Positions 22,287 to 36,100 of a DNA stretch of 64,000 bases are shown here, piece by piece. Position numbers and translations under genes: made by a program. Where the stretch lies: contig JAQMRL010000008.1 in the NCBI GenBank assembly GCA_035578175.1, forward strand, positions 61,932,541 through 61,996,540. Direction: 5' to 3'. The notes below the pieces were generated by a model that saw only the letters and a list, made by a program, of their open reading frames with translations, was not told the origin of the DNA and did not search any database. This DNA comes from Catonia carolina. Lineage: Eukaryota > Arthropoda > Insecta > Hemiptera > Achilidae. The stretch's first letter is position 1. Each line of letters opens with the position of its first letter.

Positions 22287-25200
22287 GTAAATATATTTTT
22301 AAATATTGGGAAATACGATTTGAGATTTGAATATAACTATAGCATTTATAAAACAATTTATGGTATACTCGTTAGTTTATCTCAATTTTGTATATTTTAT
22401 GTTATTATTAATTTAATTAAATAGTAGGTTAAGGTTAGACGAATATTTTGTCTTCAAAAATTTAAGTTTTTAATACGTATTGGTCTATTTTAATCCATTA
22501 AATTATTCTTTTAAACATTGTAGAACGATGAGTGATTTATCTGATGGATTGTAATTGAATTAAATTTACAGTTTCACCATTTGAACTGTAGAATATAAAG
22601 TATTCACACATTGTAAATTTTTTAAGGTTTAAAATGTTAAAATACCCATATATTAGGAGTTAATTCTGTATGGAGTAATGCTGCAATGTTCAGTACTGAA
22701 GTTATGGGTACATAAATTGTAAAATTCTGTTTGTGCATGAATATACTTGTGTTAAACCACTTGAATTATTAACCATGTGGCTAGGTCATAAACGTAGTTA
22801 AAAATAAACTTAAAGTTAGACTGCAAATAATATTTAACTAAAACAAAGGTATATGATTGGGAAGGTATTATCTGGTCATGATTTGAGTTTGTAAGTAACA
22901 CAAACCTACATCAGAAAATATGCTATGACAAAAATTTAAATAGATCGTATTTAAAAAAAAAACAAATAAAGGATAATAGTTTCTATTTTTCTGTGATATG
23001 AATGATACCTTTGTGGTATACGTACATATTTTCTTACTCGAAAATTGACCTGTAGATTCTGACAATTCTAAGATACTCTTAAAAAATTGAACTTATTTTG
23101 AATTTAACAAAATAATATTTATAGTCTCTTGATTAAAAACTACGGGTTGGCAAAATAAAACTAGCTAAATAAAATTTCTTATTTTTGTTGCTGAAAACAG
23201 TTATTCTGATGCAAAAATATATCAGTAAAAATTATTAATTCAGAAGGGAGTTGGATTCTGTGTAGTAAAGTGGATACCAATTGTAAGCAGAGATTGTTAA
23301 GAGGGGACAGTATCCTATTAATTGATTTAAAAAAGTTGATGTTAAAGCAATTGAATAGATATTAATTTAAGCCTACTTGAATAAAATTCACTACTGTATT
23401 ATATATTTTTAAAACATTTATTTATTTTTGTGGTTCAGCTAGAAAAGCATAAAGGAAAAAGATGTATATTGTAAGGATGATCTAATAATATTACATAATT
23501 TTTTTTTATTACTCATTATTTTGTATTAAACCGTGTAATAATTACCTATTCAATTGAACTAATTATTTGAATGATATTTTTCACGCCTAGTCAAGCAAAA
23601 GTATTGTTAAAAATTTATTGTATCTTGCAAATTTCATTGAAATTCTCATCAATTGAAAAAATATAAATTTTTTTATAATTTTTGTCATATAAAAGTCGTT
23701 ATTAATAATAAGAAAATTTAGATAATAAAATATTTGATTTAAAATTATTAAATCATATACTTGTTTCTTATTAATAAACTTATTTATCATTTGACAATTT
23801 CGGGATTTATTAATGAGTTTTATAATGGTTATATGTTTCTTCTTATCATCTTTATAAATATTTATTTAATCTTATCCAAAATTTATAAAAATGCTACTTA
23901 ATTCTATTGTTCAACTTTTCCTTTAAATCAATTACAATTTATTATATAGTAATTTATTATATTAAATTTATAAAATTACTTGAAAATTTATATTAAATTA
24001 CAAATGAAATATTAATCTTATAAATAAAACAAAGATTTATAATAGTTTATTTTTGAAATAAATAGATTTGAAATGAAGTAAATTATGAAATTCTTTTTAA
24101 GGAACCGATGTGATTAATTTCAACTTTTCTATGATTCATTGTCTAGTTTTGCTCTTTTTCAATTGAGTTATATAGTAACATTAAATTTTTTAATTTATCT
24201 CAGCATTTCCTTGATATACAACAATCTATTTGCATCTTATGCTACTAACTTGTCAGAAAACATACCGATATTAATCTAAAGGTTTCCTGTTTTTACTGTT
24301 ATGTCTTAAGTTTTTGTTTGCTAATTATGTAGTTTGTTATAAATTTGTATTATATTATATAATGCTACGATCCATTCAATTTTGTGTTGTGTGTGTATCC
24401 TAGTAAATTAAAATATTCTAATAGTAAAAGATTTTTTTCTGTGTTGGTAAAATTTTTCAATTTTATTGGAAACTGATTTATTAAAGTTTCTTAAGCCAAA
24501 TCCTGTGATATTGTAAATCGTCTTGACATTAGCTATGAACAGCCCTTATGTTCTATTTATAATTTATTTATAAAATCAAATGTCAGAAATGAGAATTCAT
24601 TTTTACTTTCTCTTGCCAATATGAATATAATATAGGAAGTAAAGTATTATTTTCATGTTAATTTTTAAAAATCGAGTTTTCGCTGAATCTACATGTTTTC
24701 AGACCCCTTGAACCCAAAAAAAACATGTTTTTTTTAGCACTTGGACTGTGTGTGTGTGTGTGAGCACGCGCATGTGTGCGTGCGTGCATGCTTGTGAACA
24801 AATTATCTCAAGAACGGAACACCATAGGATCTTGAAACTTAAGTTAGATACTCCTACCCGACCCGACAAGCATTTTCTACAAAATCGGTGAACCGGAGGT
24901 AGTAGTTTATTCATGTCATTTTTCACTTTTTTGCGATTTTCTCAAAAAAAGCTCCTACAATTTTCTAAAAGATCACCTTATTTACTATGTTTTTTCTACT
25001 CTACAAGATAGGGCAAGCGCCATATCTGCTGAAATTCTTGGAGAGGCTGTGCTCTTGTAGAAGAAAATAGTTATTTTAAGATTGCGGCTTCAATATGCAT
25101 TTTAGCGCAAAAACGTATATAATAAAGTTGTAGAGAATTTAAAATTCTACAACTTTTATTTTAAACATTTCTTTGTTTAACGCTTAGTTTAGTGGTAATT

Positions 25201-27100
25201 AGTGATTTTCTCTTTTTTTTCATGAAAATCTGTAAAAAAATCAATTTTTAAGATATCGGCCTTAATATGCATTTTCCGACAAAAGTGTAAATCAAATTAA
25301 TAAGAAATTAAAAGATCTACAACTTTTATGTAGAGCATTTTTTTCTACAGAGCCTAGTTTAGCGTGTAAGTATGATTTTCCGTTTTGTTAAAGTGAACTA
25401 AGGTTGGTTTTCATTTTGCATCATTCACTCATAATTGAAATTAGGTTTATGTTTTTTGAGATTGGTTAGTTATTTTGTTTGTTTCTAATGTTTTATTAGT
25501 AATGTTAGGTTACATGATTTATTATTTGCATTGACAAGAGCTTTCTCTTTCATGTGAGTGTTTCACACCTAATTTTTTCCTTTTATTTGACTAATATAGC
25601 TGCACTTTAGTCTTGGTGGCTTATCTTGTGTATTCAGTTCACAGTGGATTATAATTTTTAATGCCAACATTTATTTGTTTTTTTTTATACTTCATTCATC
25701 ATTTTGAATTATTCATGTTATGATGAACATTCAATTTAAATAATGCAATTTATGTTTAGTCACATTATATTTCTAATATATCATATTATTTTACGTTGCT
25801 GAATTAAAATCTTGGCTTTATAATGTGACGTGGTATATAATATTAGATTTTGACAATTTTTCTTAAAAATTTAATGTAGTTTGTGCTGTGTGGATATTGA
25901 CTTTTTTTTAAAATTAAAATAATGACTGACGAAGTACAAAATAAGATTTATGAATTGTTTTTAAAGTTATTTAATTTTGTATATTGTAAGTAATACTATT
26001 CAATGTTCATAGCTTTTATAAAATATATTATTTTTTATATATTTTTTTTTTTTTTTATTTATTGAGTGATGATGCCTACATAAGCCTTGGGCTTGTGCGT
26101 AGGTAATGATATGTGGTGATTTACAGATGAAAAAAATGCCAGACCTGACCGGGAATCGAACCTGGGACCCCGGCATAGTAGCCAATTGCGCTGACCACTA
26201 CACCACGGGCCGGCCGTGGTGTAATTAATAATTACTTAAACATGATCCGATTCATGTCCGTAGTCTGAAAGGAAAGAAAATATTCAAGTGATTCTGTTGC
26301 TACGCAAAATTGGGTTTTATCATCTATCAGCTTATTGCGTGTTAGTTTCTGTATTCTCTCACCGAGCAAACAAACCATTTAGTCTGTTTTAATAAATCAG
26401 GTTTCAAATATTCGGCTTGATTTTATTAAGGGGACCGTAATTGGGAAAAAATAATTTTTTCACATATTTTGTTTATTTCCATTTTATGAAACTGTATAGT
26501 ATTCTGAGTGGTTTGATATATTATTTATTGTGGTACTGCAGTTTTTACGAATATAAACATTATATCAATGTACAAAGAACTGGAGCTGAAACCTGGAAAG
26601 AATATGCTTCGTGCAATGGAACAACTGGATTCAGGATGAATAGAAGGCGCTAAAAGAAAAATGTCTGCATTTGAAAAACAAATAACGGGAGAAGAGGAAT
26701 TAAAAAAAAAACTTGAAGATTTATATCGTCTAGAAGAGGATTCAGACCAACCATCTTACAGCGCTGGATGTAATTGAAGAAAATATAAGTTACAATTTAT
26801 AGTCGGTTCGCGTAAAATTATGATTTTTGAAAGTTTATGCAAGTTTTCTCAGGAACGGTGAAAGATATCAACGTGAAATTTTCAGGACACATTCTACTCA
26901 TTATGGGCTAGTTCCACAGACAAGATTATTTAAGAATTGCCCACAGAAAATATTTTACAATTTTTTTAATTTCTCTTGTCTGTATGAATATATAGGAAGG
27001 AAAGTATTGTTTTCATGTCGATTTTTCGAAATCGAGGTTTCACCGGATCTACACGTTTTCAGACCCTCTGAACGCAAAAACATGTTTTTAGCGATTGGTC

Positions 27101-27142
<42 letters not shown>

Positions 27143-30100
27143 CGCGCGCGTGTGTGTGTGAACAGAGTATCTCAAGAACGGAACATCGTACGAACTTGAA
27201 ACTTAAGTCAGATACCACTGGACTCGACGCGAATATTTTCATCAAAATCAGTCAACCAGTAGTAGTAGTTTATTCGTGTCATTTTTCACTTTTTTGTGAT
27301 TTTCTCAAAAACGGCTACAATTTTTTTTTAAATCGCCTCATTTACTGAACTTTTTATACTCTACAAGATAGGGTAGGCGCCATGTATGCTGAAAGTCTTG
27401 GGGAGACTTTTTTCGCGTAAAAAATTGTTTTTTTAAGATTGCGACTTTAATATGCATTTTAGCACAAAAATGTATGTAATAATGTATATAATGTAGAGAA
27501 TTTAAAATCTACAATTTTTATTTCAAAGGTTTTTTTTGTATAACGCTTAGTGTAGCAATTTTCTGTTTTATAGTCATGAAAAAATGTAAAAAATTGATTT
27601 TTTAAGATTTCAACCTTACTATGCATTTTACGATAAAAGTGTATATATTCAAACTTATAGGAAATTAAAAGATCTACAACTTTCATTTAGAGGATTTTTC
27701 TTTACAGAGCCTAGTTTAGTGTGAAAGAATGATTTTCTGTATTTAAAAGCCAAACTAAGGTTGATTTTCATTTTGCGTCTTTCACTCATGATTAAAATTT
27801 AGTTATGTTTATTGAGGTTAGTTTTTTATTTATTTTTAATGTTTTGTTACTAATGTTAGTTTATATTGTAAATTATTTGCACTGGCATGAGAAAGTTGTG
27901 TGAGTGTTTCACACCAGATTTTTAATTTTTTTTCCTCAGAATTATTTGTACTTTTTATAAAAATTAATAATCAGTTTTCAATACTTTATTCAAAATGAGC
28001 TCCCATGCGGAACTAAACAAAAGTCTAAAGTTTAATTTAAAAAAAATTAAGGTTCTCATTTTTTAGTTTTTATGAAACATTGCAAAAACTTAATATGTAG
28101 TTATGTATGCAGTTTAGGTCCCCTTAATTAGCTTAATTATTTAGCTCTATGGATTGTTGTTAACATTCAGATAAGGTTAGGTAGATATTTTGTTGGAATT
28201 GGTTCTTTGTGTTAAATTAGTTACTAATCACTCATAATAATATTCCAGCTCCATGATTACTACCAGTGGAATTCAGATGAAATCAACATTTTTAGAGTAA
28301 TTTCTGATGTAATAAAGAACTTATTTGAATAAAGAACTTATGGAATAAAAGAAACAATCAGAAAAATAGAAAGAAGGATTCTTAGAACCTGCATAAACAA
28401 GAAACACATAGTTGACAACCAGCACAGACTTTTACCAAGAGAAAAAATTTATAAAGAAATAGAACCAATCAATGCCCAAAAAGAGAATTTCTTTCTTTGC
28501 TCATACCCTCAGAACTTTAGAAAACCGATTATTAAGAAAAATTGTAGAAAAATTCATGTGTGCAAAAAACAGAAGGAGCCACAATTCCTTGGCTTGAAGA
28601 AATCAAAAAAGACAGAACAGAACTAAATCTAAAAATTGCTGATGTCAAAGATCGCACATTGGTTTACAAGGAAACAATTAATGACAAAAACGAAAGTTTT
28701 GTCAGTAAGAACAATTAAACGAAAATTTTTGTTCAGACGAATTGAGAAAAGCAAGATCCGACAGAATGAAAAAGTATTGGAAGGAAAGAAATGAAAAGGA
28801 AATAAACTGCTAATGAAAAAGAACTAACCAAAGAGACTAAAGTGATCCATTGTGGTCATAAAATAAAAAAAAAGAACTTATTTAGTAAATATGAGAGCTA
28901 GTGGTAAATTTATTATTTCTTATATTAGAGAGTGTTTTTTTTCTGTTGGTTTACCAATTAATTTACTTAACTTTAATGTTTATTATAAGATTTCTTACTT
29001 CATATTGTTAATCTTAATTATCCGCATAATTAGCCCAAATAAAGTCGTTGTTGTAGCCAAAGAAGTCTTGAAGTCTGTCCGCACTATTTGTTGTAATAAC
29101 CGACTTTTCGTATTAATTTGGTTGAACTTGAATTTTTAAGAGTATTTTGATTAAAATTTTCAGTGTTAACTAAAAGGTTGAGGACAATTACGATCTGTAG
29201 AAAGAGGTTACAATTTTAAATTAAATTTCAATGAAAAATCATTAAAAACATTAAGATACTGAAACAACTATATTTTTATTGTTATTGTTTTGGATTAATA
29301 TCGCTTGTATTGTACCATTAGTTTTTATTTTTATCTCTAGTATTTTTTATTCCATTTGTTTCCTGTTAAGTGATTTATTTAGTTTGAAATTAAATCATTT
29401 ATAATTTAACTTGATTTTTCTTCTTATAAACTGAATTTTTTACTTTTTTTTTTATGAGTATTAATCGGAATGAATTTAATAACGTCTTTAATAAATAGAC
29501 ATATTTAGCAACTAAAAAAGTGATGTCAGATGTAAAAACCTTTGATAAAATAAAGAAAGATACAAAATTTTTCTGTTAATGGATCTATTTAATTTATTGT
29601 AGTTATAAAGAAATATTTCATTAGAAATTATCATCAAATTTTCAAGTAAGAAACAATAAAGAAATATTTCATTAGAAATTATCATCAAATTTTCAAGTAA
29701 GAAACATGACAGCTCTGCAAAAATTAAATCCTATGCTCTGGTATTGTAAAGTAATGAGAATAAACTAAGTTAGTGTGTTTATCTGTATTAGCGCTCAGCT
29801 ATATTTTTTGCTGGAAAATGAGCTTCAGGAATAAACTAGGTGGAGGTACCTTATAGATCGACTGATTACAAAGATCATGCAGGGTCTCCGAAGTGTAGAA
29901 TGTGAGAAATAAGGTAATGGCAACGGACTAGTTCTTGGGATATCATAGTAAACAGAGTACACACCAGACAGTTGGTTTGGTATAGGGATATCCAATGAAT
30001 AACAATTGATAGGTGGCTCCAGAGAGGATTTATTTTCCATCCAGAAAATAGAATGAGAAGAGGTTGTTTTCGGAAAAGACAGGTATAGACAGTTCAAGAA

Positions 30101-33100
30101 ACTATGGTAGCATAAAATCTTCAGGACAGTGACTGGGAGGATGATTGGCTGTAGGATGCAAGAAGTGGAGAAATTTGTAGGACCCTGCAAAAGGAAAGAA
30201 GAAGAAATAGGTTAATGATCTGCTACATTTTTGTACACTTCTGTTTATAGTGGAAGCCAGTACCCTTAAACTGGAAAATGGAAGGAACCTGGAAGCTTTT
30301 AAGGTTTTGTGTGTATTTTATGAATTGACAAACTAAAACCATGTACACTAAAACTAAACTATAACTAAATACTAAAACCAAACTATGTACACTGGATCCA
30401 CTTTGAGGGATTAACATGGTGCCATGTTATATTTTGATCTCCTTTTTCCTGAGCTTTGGTTTCTTGATAGGTGGACTCACCTCTGAACCACTGTCCATGC
30501 ATGCCCCCAAGAGCTTCCAGAGATCCACACAACACTGCCCTTCCACCACAATCTGTTATATTTTCCTCCGCCAATCTTATGTTTCCTGGCTCTACTTTTC
30601 TTATTTAAGACTGTGAAGGAGCCTGTGAAAGGGGACTATCAACAAATAGATACAGCCCATAAGTTATTACCAAATTTATGTGCAAATTAATGTAATCATC
30701 ATTTTTATGGTAGAAGGTAATGAAGTGTCTTAAGATATAATTTAATTTTTGTTGATATTTGTTGCCATTAATTAATAACATTTGTTATATTTTGTAATTA
30801 TATAATTTATAAATTGTTAATTTGCATTTTAGGTTGTCCACCTGGGCCTCAGAATGATCATGAAGATCCATATCCAAGTTTATCCGATTACCATGACTAT
30901 GAACCTAACTTGGAATTTGATGATACGGAGTTACAAAATGCCACAGGAGAGACTGGTTAGTATAAAAGAAAATAATTATTTTGAATAAGTAGATTCCTTA
31001 TTATTTGATTTTAAAAATAAGCTGCCCGTTTTAAAGATTTAGCATTTTAAATTAATATTGGAGAATTTCATTCAGAGAAAAGTTCTGAAAAGAGACTTTT
31101 CTTGGTAAATTAAGTTCAGTAAATTAAATATTTTTGAATTGAAGCAAACTATGCAGGGACTACTAGTTTTTATTATGACATGATATTGTTTGTACAAGCA
31201 ATGAACCAATTTAATGTAAATGACTGGATAAAATTATTTTTTTGAAGAAGTGAAATATTATGCAAAATTTAATTTATTTTATTTACTTATTTTACCTATG
31301 TTTGTTAATTAGTATTTGTTTTTATTTTTATATAGCTTACATTTTTCTCTACTACTATGTAATTTGTAAGCAGCTTCTTATAAACAGCAATAATTAAAGT
31401 AGAAAAAGGATGGAAACAGTATTTTTATCAGTAGATAACACATGCTTTACTTAAATTACAAACTTCTAACGACAGTCTTAATCAGTAGAAGTTATTTTAA
31501 GCATTTGGACTTCTAATTTATCAGTTCTGTAAATGTTCATGAGTTTACCTTATTAAATCATGTTTTTTGTGTAGGGAATGAATTAGGATCAAATTTAAGA
31601 TTTATAATTTATTACTTTACTAGCAGTTGTGCCCGAGCTATGTATGAACTTATTGTTAGCCCCAGAGGGGTTGCAATTTTTAAATCTATTAGAAAATTTA
31701 GAAAAATCAAATGCCATGAACAGCGGAAAGAAATACAATTCACACGTAATGGGCTCAGCAGGGACATTTCATTGTCTTTGTCTAAAAGTCTATAAAAAAT
31801 CAGAATTTCCAAATGAGTCAATAAAGAGCTACCGATTTCCAGATTTTTCAAAATGTTATAATTTCATTCGAAACAAAGAGATTTCTGTAAAGCTGCACAA
31901 CTGACTCTTCATTTCTAATGTTTTATTGCCAATGTTAGGATATATTGGTCATTATTTGCATTGGCAAGAGGAAGTTGTATGAGTGTTTTACACCAAATTT
32001 TTGTATATATTTCATTTATGTGAACGTTATCATCTATTTAAATTCCTAATTTAATTAAAATTACACTATATATTATTATTTTTGAAGGCAAGGAGTTGCC
32101 AAAACAATGTTCTTGTAAAATTTTATTATAATGAGTGAATGCAATGACTTGATATCATTTATTTAAATCTTTCCATAATTTTTGATTGATAATCTTTTTT
32201 TTCCTCGTAAAAGTTAACAGTCGTAGTAAATGTTTGTGGTTTTCCTGTTAAATGTGCGTAAAAAATGTAAACATCACAATGTATCTTGTTATTTACATTT
32301 TATTAGGTTATCTTAAATTGAGATTACTTGTTTCATAATTTTATGGTAAAATCAGGTTAATTGTATTATGTATTTTTTATTATTGTAATAATTTATAATT
32401 CAATTGGTAGTAGCAACTATGTGGTGGTCTTGTTTGGATATTTGTTATTCAATGCATATAAGTAAGTTATTTCATTTAATTGTTGTTTAAGTTATCAGTC
32501 GAAAGGCTGGTTTGAACCTTTAGAGGCTTTACTAAGTAAAACAAGGAGTGAGGTGTTTTACAATTGCCTTCCTCACTGAGTGGAAGAGTACGCTTATCAG
32601 CATGCCAGGCCCTTCGAAAAGCATATACTTTCCACCCTGAAAATGACACCTTCACTTCATTTACCGTACTGGCTGTATAATTAAATTGATTACTCTCAAA
32701 AGAGATAACTCTGACTAATATCTTTTACTCCATTTTACTCTTCTGTTCTTAAATGTTGCATCATATAATTTGCTGACCATGTGGTAAGAAACAGAACTAT
32801 TTTTTGTAGCCCTGGAATGAGCAGATCGCGTGTCAATAATTTAACACTCCACCTGCCTGTTGAGGGCAGATTTAATTAAGTATGAGATTTTATACATAAA
32901 TATGATTTTATAGTCTTCCTTTGTTCCAACATCCTTCTACCAAGTTCCCTTGAATTGGACCCAACTCAATTCCTCTCCAACTTTTTGTCGCCGAATCATC
33001 TCACCTCCATTGCTCTCTTGGCTTCGTATCATTTCCTAATTCATCTACGATTGAACCTATCCATTTCACTCTTGATTTTTTTGTCTTCCATCTCATACAT

Positions 33101-36100
33101 ACGGCTAGTCTTTACTTTTTTTATTCAAATAATAAAATTTTTAATTTCGGATTGTAAATAAATTAAAAATAAGATTTTCTTGTAATAGACCTATTTGTTT
33201 GAAATTTATAAATATTTAAGGGTTGAATATTCTTTTCAACCCTTTACAGGTACATTTTGGAAATTGTTAAGGAATCATTTTTAGGTGCACTATTAGTAAC
33301 ACCTCCTCCAAGTTTTAGCCATCTACCTCACCCGGAACTTAATAAACAAAAAATATTGGTTTAAGAGTTGAATACCATTTTCAACCCCTTATGCGCACAT
33401 ATTTGTAATCGTTATGGGGTAATTTTTAGATGCACTGTAGGTAAACATCTCCACTAAGTTTCAGCTATCTAGCTCATCTATAGCTGAATAAACTGAACAA
33501 TTTTATGTAAGGGTTAGACACTCTTTTCAACGTTTTAGAGATACATTTTGGAAATTGTTTGGTATAATTTTTTAGTTACATTGTAAATTATATCAAAATT
33601 TAGCCATCTAACTCGTCTGAAACTTTGTAAACAATAAATATTGGTTTAATATTGAACATCATTTTCATCCCCTTAGAGTTATATTTTGGAATTGGTTAAG
33701 GGGTAAATTTTGCTGTTGAACTATAAGTAAAATCTCCATCAAGCTTGTTCGGAACTTAGTTAACGGAAAATATTGGTTTAAGGGTTGAACACCCTTTTAA
33801 ACCCCTTGATAGTAGAATGTCAAAATCATTTGTGTTTAACTTTTCTATTAACTCTTAAAGTGAATTTCAGGTTCAAGTTTCAGCTTTCTAGCTATTGTGC
33901 GAGTAGGCGAATTAGTGAGAGAGTCAAGTCAGTCAGTGAGGGCTTTTCCCACTTTTTCAGATTTATGTAAAATAGTTTATTAATTATTTGTTTTTGTATC
34001 TATTTGCAGGTCTAGAAGAGAAAATTGAAGTGCTTAGCGGTGGTTTAGATTATCTTGAATCTCCTGTCTCAGATGGTACAATTGAAGAAAACTTTGAAGA
34101 AGAATTAATTGGTGCTCCTCCATGTAGTTACGATAGCTTAGGCCCGTCTCTGGGCGATGAAGAAGATGAAGAAGATTTTAGGGATGTTTCTAAATATGGA
34201 ATTGTTGAAGTGGTTGGTGATGACACAGCTGGAAGAAGGGTAATTGTTGTGTCTGCTTGTAGATTACCTCCTAGTAAAGATCTTGATCATAAAAGATTGC
34301 TCAGGTAATTTGTTTAAAAGTTGTTCACATTAACTTTTATTGGGGAAAATTTTAAAAATTGTCATCTATCATTTTCCTTTCTCCGTCTGTCACACCCAGA
34401 TGTCAGAAACTCCAAGAGATAGAAACAAACTGTTTTTGGATGCCATTAGTCAAAAACCTTTTTGAAAATAAGTATGCCTTTTTAAAAACTTTCGTCAGCC
34501 ATGAGATGCGTCTCATTTTAAAAGTCTCATGAAAGGGATTTGTTTGTTATCTTATTTGAAATGGATTATAGTAATCTTTATAACTGACTTATAAACATTC
34601 CATCGTATGTTATCATTATTGCAATCTTTGTGTACTTTGTTTTTTTTTTAATCGATTACCTAAATGTTATTATTTTTTTCCAATATAAATTTATTGTTGG
34701 CAAGATAAGTGTATCAATACAGAAACACGTATTCTGTAAAATTTTGAATCTGTTGTTTTATAATTCTATAAAACGTCCTGGGGAAAAAGGACTGTTCAAA
34801 AAATTTAATTTTTCTATAAAATAAAAAAATTGCTTTATTAATTTATGAATAGAATTTATTTTTATAATTTTATTTAATTCTTTAACAATACAACTATTTA
34901 TTTGGTCTTCTATCAACGATCTAATAAACTGTAGACTGCTATTCTACATGGTGATCGAAGCTTCTACACAGATATCGGAAGTAAAGTATTCAGATGAACT
35001 AAAGTCCCCTAGCCATGGGAGTGAGAGAATGCATAACGCTCTCACTCGCACAAGCCATATGCGCCGTTCCAATAACATTGTATAATTTCACTCATTGTTG
35101 TGAGCAAGCGTTTATGCATTCAGTAAACTAATAAAAGCAAGATAACGACTGTAGTATGTTTTCAGATTTGGATTATAACGGTAAAGACCTTTGAGCGCAT
35201 GCGTAGTTATGCTACATATCTCCCTCTCACTCGCTCGGCTATGGGACATTAGTTCGTCTGATACCTATACCTGGATTTGATTCTTTGTCGATATTAACGT
35301 AGTTCTTATCAAATTATTGCTTGGAAAATGGACATTTATTTCAGAACACTAGAACTGTGATGCAGTTAATGTGTAATTGTTTGAATGAGTAATGTCAAGT
35401 TCTTCGTCATGAGTAAATACTAAACAAAATAATTTTCTACTTCTTGGAAATTAATGGGTTTGCAAACATTCCTTTAATTGTAAATTGTACATACAAATTC
35501 TTAAAGCTAGAGTAAACTCATACTATTTTTCAAGGCTGATGAGCTCTGAACGTATGCATTGCCCCCTACCCACTTAATTTCTAGCCAATGACTTGCCAGC
35601 AACATTGCTCTTGTAGCTCTGTTAAATATTTCGTCAGCCATTTCTTTTGGCCTTTCAATTACAATTATAACCTATGAACATACGAGGCGTGTTCAGAAAG
35701 TAAGTACCGTTTCATTCTACTGCCGCCGTAGCGCTGCAATCGGTGTTCCGCGCATGCACACTAGTCGTCCTTGTTCACTGGCTATCGACTCACGCCATTG
35801 TAGTTGTTCTACATTGTATTTTCAGTTTTCTTTGAACGTTCAAAATGTTTAAGACAATTAGTGATCCCGCCGATTGTGAGATTCGTTCTGTAATAAGATT
35901 TTTGAACGCAAGGAATGTGAAACTGGCTGAAATTTATCGTCAACTTCGAGATGTTTACAGGGAAGACGTGATGAGTGAGAGTTCCTCTCCGTTTGTTCAA
36001 AACAAACGGAGAGGAATGCTCAGTAACGGAATTGTGTTGCTCCATGACAATGCTCGGCCCCATACTGCTGGTGACACTCAAACATTGGTTCGACAATTTC

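Noticed and set aside
24699..24926. 75-residue minus frame with His/Thr repeats
   Set aside because: Family A sequence and its microsatellite, not a gene.
26046..26216. Possible tRNA gene
   Set aside because: Boxes A and B match, but there is no acceptor-stem pairing or anticodon arm, and an unrelated body and A tail follow; it is a SINE.
26568..26777. Missing ARHGAP1 exon between exons 1 and 2
   Set aside because: Has an in-frame stop and no splice sites; exons 1 and 2 already join in phase.
26827..27348. 173-residue open frame
   Set aside because: It runs through family A copy 4, including the TG/CG microsatellite ([13 protein letters not shown]). Similar frames arise in other family A copies; no protein constraint.
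27897..27923. Helitron 3' end at the family A terminus
   Set aside because: There is a terminal hairpin, but no CTRR after it and no A/T target dinucleotide that I can establish.
29825..30190. 121-residue minus-strand frame as a host gene
   Set aside because: No family likeness, no splice context, and surrounding sequence looks like LINE debris.
34983..35268. 8-bp hAT target duplication around the 270-bp MITE
   Set aside because: Flanks AAAGTATT and ATACCTAT do not match.
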